32,112 nt of DNA from Candidatus Pacearchaeota archaeon (GTDB lineage: Archaea > Nanobdellota > Nanobdellia > Pacearchaeales > GW2011-AR1): positions 1 through 32,112 of the forward strand of contig NZCX01000013.1 of the NCBI GenBank assembly GCA_002688415.1, given 5' to 3'. Numbering within the stretch: position 1 is the first letter of the stretch; the number at the start of each line of letters is the position of its first letter. The notes beneath the pieces were generated by a model. It searched no databases and had not been told where the DNA came from. It saw only the letters and a program-made list of their open reading frames with translations. Below are positions 29,705 to 32,112 of this stretch, piece after piece. The translations under genes were made by a program, and so were the position numbers.

Positions 29705-32112
29705 ATGGTGGGTAAAAAAAGAGCTGGAAAAAACATATTTAAGAGGTATGGTGGCGTTTCATTTTGGTCTGTTGCTTTTTTGGTTCTAATCGTGTTTGGC
29801 GCAGGGTTTTATGTTGGAAACTCTCTTCTTTCTGGTAGAGTTGTTTTAGGCTTTGAGGATATTTTTGGCGGGGACGAAGATCTTGTTATTTCATTAAGGC
29901 AAGGAGAATTGTTGCCTGGGGATTCTTCTATAATAGTAAGGGGTAAAATGGAAAATTATACTTTTTTATTGAGTGATTTAATTGAGGTTAATTCGGAAGG
30001 AAATTTTTATGCAGATGGCTTTAGCTTCTCTGAAAACGGAAGTGGATTTGGGACTAAGGGGACAATCATAAGTTATCCTGAAATTTATTTCACATTATTA
30101 GTTGACAGCGAGGAATTTTCCAGTGACGGAGGTGTGGAGGAATCAGATGGCGAAGTCGATAACGATACAGTCGAAACAGGAAGTGAAGATGAAATAGCGG
30201 AAGAGAATATGACGGATGGCGATATCGTAGAAGAACCAGAAGAGCAGATAGAGGGCGAAGAAGACGCAGAAATAACAGGCGAAGCAATTTCAGAAGATCC
30301 AGAAGAAGCTGCCGAATCAGAAGCCATAGAGCCAGAGACTATGGAACCAGAGGTGGTTCTTGCAGGCGAAGTAATTTCTAATGTTGACGAGGAGATTGAG
30401 GGAAGCGTTAATTATAATGAAGACTTTACTTATTTCGTTGGCGGCCAATCTGTTGCTTTCAGGCCAGGATCAATTTATGTAGAAGAAGATGATGAAGTCG
30501 ATTATTTGTTTTTAGATTTAGAAATTGTAGATGGCGAGATTATTGTTAGTACAGATTATATGCTTGAGGAGGAGGGCTTTGGGGAAGAATTTTTAGGAGA
30601 AGAATATGAACTGCGGATTGATCTGGAGGAGCTGGGAGTTAATCTGAGTGATATTATCAGTGTTTCTTTGGCATATGATAATGAAAGTCTTGCAGATATT
30701 CAATATAGTGATGAAGTTGTTGTCGAAAAGACTTTGGATGAAAGTTTGTTGTCAGATGATCTTGATCTGAAACAATATGGGGCCGTTGTTGGTCAGCCTG
30801 TTAAATGGGTCAAAGTTGTTAATGTTTCTAAAGATAATGCAGTAGTTGAGGTTCCTAAATCTGCAGAGAACCTGAGTGTTATTAAGGGTATTGAGGAAAT
30901 TGAAAAAGAAGTTGAAGAAGCTGAAAGCTCTGAGGTTGTGGTTGAATTAGAAGATAAAGATGGCGGAGAACAACAGGTTTTATTCACAGGGCAAGTCAGC
31001 TTAGAGATTGATGAAAATGAGGGCATTTTGTCGAAGCTTTTCAGTTCTTTTTGGAAATCTATGGGCTTTACTGGGAATGTTGCACTTGAGAACGGGCAAG
31101 AGGAAACTATTTTAGTTGATATTAGTGATGAGGTTACGACGGACAATGAAACTGTGGCCGTTACATATTATACCCCTGCTCCAATTAGCAATGAAACAGT
31201 TGTTAATGGAATAAAGAGGGTTGTTGTTAGCGCTCCTGATGAATATAATTATAGCGATATTTTAGTTTATACAAGTGTGTGGGATGTTGCGGGCGTTGAT
31301 GAGGTGCCTATGGATGCCACAGGGCTACAGGTTAAATGGTATCCTAATGAAAATGTTAGTCTAGATGAACAAAATACACTTGAGGAAAATGTAGAAGAAC
31401 TATTGGCTGTTGAAAGCGTTGAGGAAATCAGTGAGAGTTCAGTTATTCTTTCTGGAGAGGATCTCATTTTATATGATGTTGACTCGGATGGATTGGTTGA
31501 TTTTGTTGGATGGGTTGTTCCACATTTGAGTGAGCAAACTTATGAAATAATTTATATAACCAAGGCTTATGAGCTTAATTCAAACAGGGAGCTAGTAAGG
31601 GATGTTTATGATTATGTTTCAGTTCTCGATGGGAATTATACATCCATTAATCCGGGGAATTATATCCGGGTTACATTTGAGCAGGAGTTGGATAGCACGA
31701 AAGACATAACGCTTTATGCAAATTCCTCTAATGGATCTGTCGAGGTTTATGAAAAAGATTTGGATGTATTGATAATGACCTTTGATGATTTATCTAATTT
31801 CGAAGAGAGTAAGCTGTATCTGACTAATTTAGTTGGGGTTCAAGATACTTTCGATCTTAAAATAATAGATGCGGCAGTTGAGTTTGATTATATTGTTGAT
31901 CCGTACAATTCTAGCAATACTTCTATTACTGGTTGCGGCGAGATAGTGGAGGCAGGCACATATACTTTACAAAACGATATGCAGATTGATGGTGCCACCT
32001 GCCTTACAATTACTGCCGATAATGTTACTTTAGATCTTAACGGCTACAACATAACAGGAGGCAATGACTATGGGTATTATGGTATTTATGTTGATTCTTA
32101 CAACCATACAAC
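29705..32112 (+). CDS. Large cell-surface protein with beta-helix start (3' partial)
   Basis: The frame is open for 802 codons to the window end with no stop. It begins MVGKKRAGKNIFKRYGG, then one membrane segment (FWSVAFLVLIVFGAGFYVG), so it is anchored or exported. An Asp/Glu-rich low-complexity region spans about codons 135-225. Several strand-rich segments follow, with YDVDSDGLVDFVGWVVPHLS around codon 590. I recall that block as common in DPANN surface proteins. The last visible part (CLTITADNVTLDLNGYNITGG) is the start of a parallel beta-helix. A role in adhesion or cell-cell contact is plausible but unproven. Confidence 0.8.
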   Translation, partial: MVGKKRAGKNIFKRYGGVSFWSVAFLVLIVFGAGFYVGNSLLSGRVVLGFEDIFGGDEDLVISLRQGELLPGDSSIIVRGKMENYTFLLSDLIEVNSEGNFYADGFSFSENGSGFGTKGTIISYPEIYFTLLVDSEEFSSDGGVEESDGEVDNDTVETGSEDEIAEENMTDGDIVEEPEEQIEGEEDAEITGEAISEDPEEAAESEAIEPETMEPEVVLAGEVISNVDEEIEGSVNYNEDFTYFVGGQSVAFRPGSIYVEEDDEVDYLFLDLEIVDGEIIVSTDYMLEEEGFGEEFLGEEYELRIDLEELGVNLSDIISVSLAYDNESLADIQYSDEVVVEKTLDESLLSDDLDLKQYGAVVGQPVKWVKVVNVSKDNAVVEVPKSAENLSVIKGIEEIEKEVEEAESSEVVVELEDKDGGEQQVLFTGQVSLEIDENEGILSKLFSSFWKSMGFTGNVALENGQEETILVDISDEVTTDNETVAVTYYTPAPISNETVVNGIKRVVVSAPDEYNYSDILVYTSVWDVAGVDEVPMDATGLQVKWYPNENVSLDEQNTLEENVEELLAVESVEEISESSVILSGEDLILYDVDSDGLVDFVGWVVPHLSEQTYEIIYITKAYELNSNRELVRDVYDYVSVLDGNYTSINPGNYIRVTFEQELDSTKDITLYANSSNGSVEVYEKDLDVLIMTFDDLSNFEESKLYLTNLVGVQDTFDLKIIDAAVEFDYIVDPYNSSNTSITGCGEIVEAGTYTLQNDMQIDGATCLTITADNVTLDLNGYNITGGNDYGYYGIYVDSYNHT

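Noticed and set aside
30085..31467. Minus-strand Ser-rich open frames opposite the surface protein
   Set aside because: They mirror the acidic codons of the large plus-strand frame, which has a start, a promoter and a membrane segment.

Overview
The window reads as a piece of chromosome from an AT-rich archaeon, most likely a DPANN lineage of the Pacearchaeota/Woesearchaeota type. Archaeal markers are TFB, a GINS51-type replication protein, FtsY, ribosomal protein S8e, aEF-1beta with its usual Zn-ribbon neighbour, archaeal-type GluRS and type II methionine aminopeptidase. Most transcription units have a TATA box centred about 24-28 bp before the start codon, so most first genes are probably translated from leaderless mRNAs. 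Clear Shine-Dalgarno sites appear only before a few genes that follow a leader or another gene.

Layout. 1-3637 (+): a family B DNA polymerase of the E. coli Pol II type, cut by the window edge, then GluRS. 3634-5135 (-): a GlcD-like FAD oxidase coupled to a short Fe-S protein that lacks the usual CCG domains. 5201-6516 (+): Zn-ribbon protein, aEF-1beta, a HIT-fold protein with a broken histidine triad and a small unknown gene. 6524-13704 (mostly -): a pilin-like island with eight short membrane-anchored proteins carrying prepilin-like N-termini or a single TM, two basic or membrane microproteins, a prepilin peptidase, and a divergent secreted protein; no secretion ATPase or platform protein lies here. 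13744-19468: FtsY (-), GINS51 (+), two small Cys-rich proteins, an RHH regulator with a membrane protein, an RNA m5C methyltransferase coupled to a PUA-like protein, an unknown gene and methionine aminopeptidase.

19475-20790 (-) is a tRNA locus: tRNA-Lys, then a tRNA split in its anticodon loop by about 1.15 kb that carries a LAGLIDADG homing endonuclease gene and a second complete tRNA. 20907-26495 (+) looks like a copper-handling region: a membrane-anchored winged-helix protein, a TVP38/DedA-like protein, an SDR gene broken by an in-frame TAG, an HMA/UreH-like/cupredoxin fusion protein and CopA. The two promoters of this region share a palindrome at identical spacing. 26505-27242 (-) holds tRNA-Leu(UAG) and a second LAGLIDADG gene whose 3' end runs into the tRNA, repeating the arrangement at the first locus. 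27329-29607 (-): TFB with an unusual upstream repeat array, two unknown genes and S8e. 29705 to the edge (+): a very large surface protein, still open at the end of the window.

The most interesting points are the two homing endonuclease-tRNA junctions, the shared promoter palindrome of the proposed copper regulon, the TFB upstream repeats and the densely coupled pilin-like operons with microproteins. No CRISPR array, insertion sequence or rRNA was seen, and no stretch longer than 300 bases lacks a gene.
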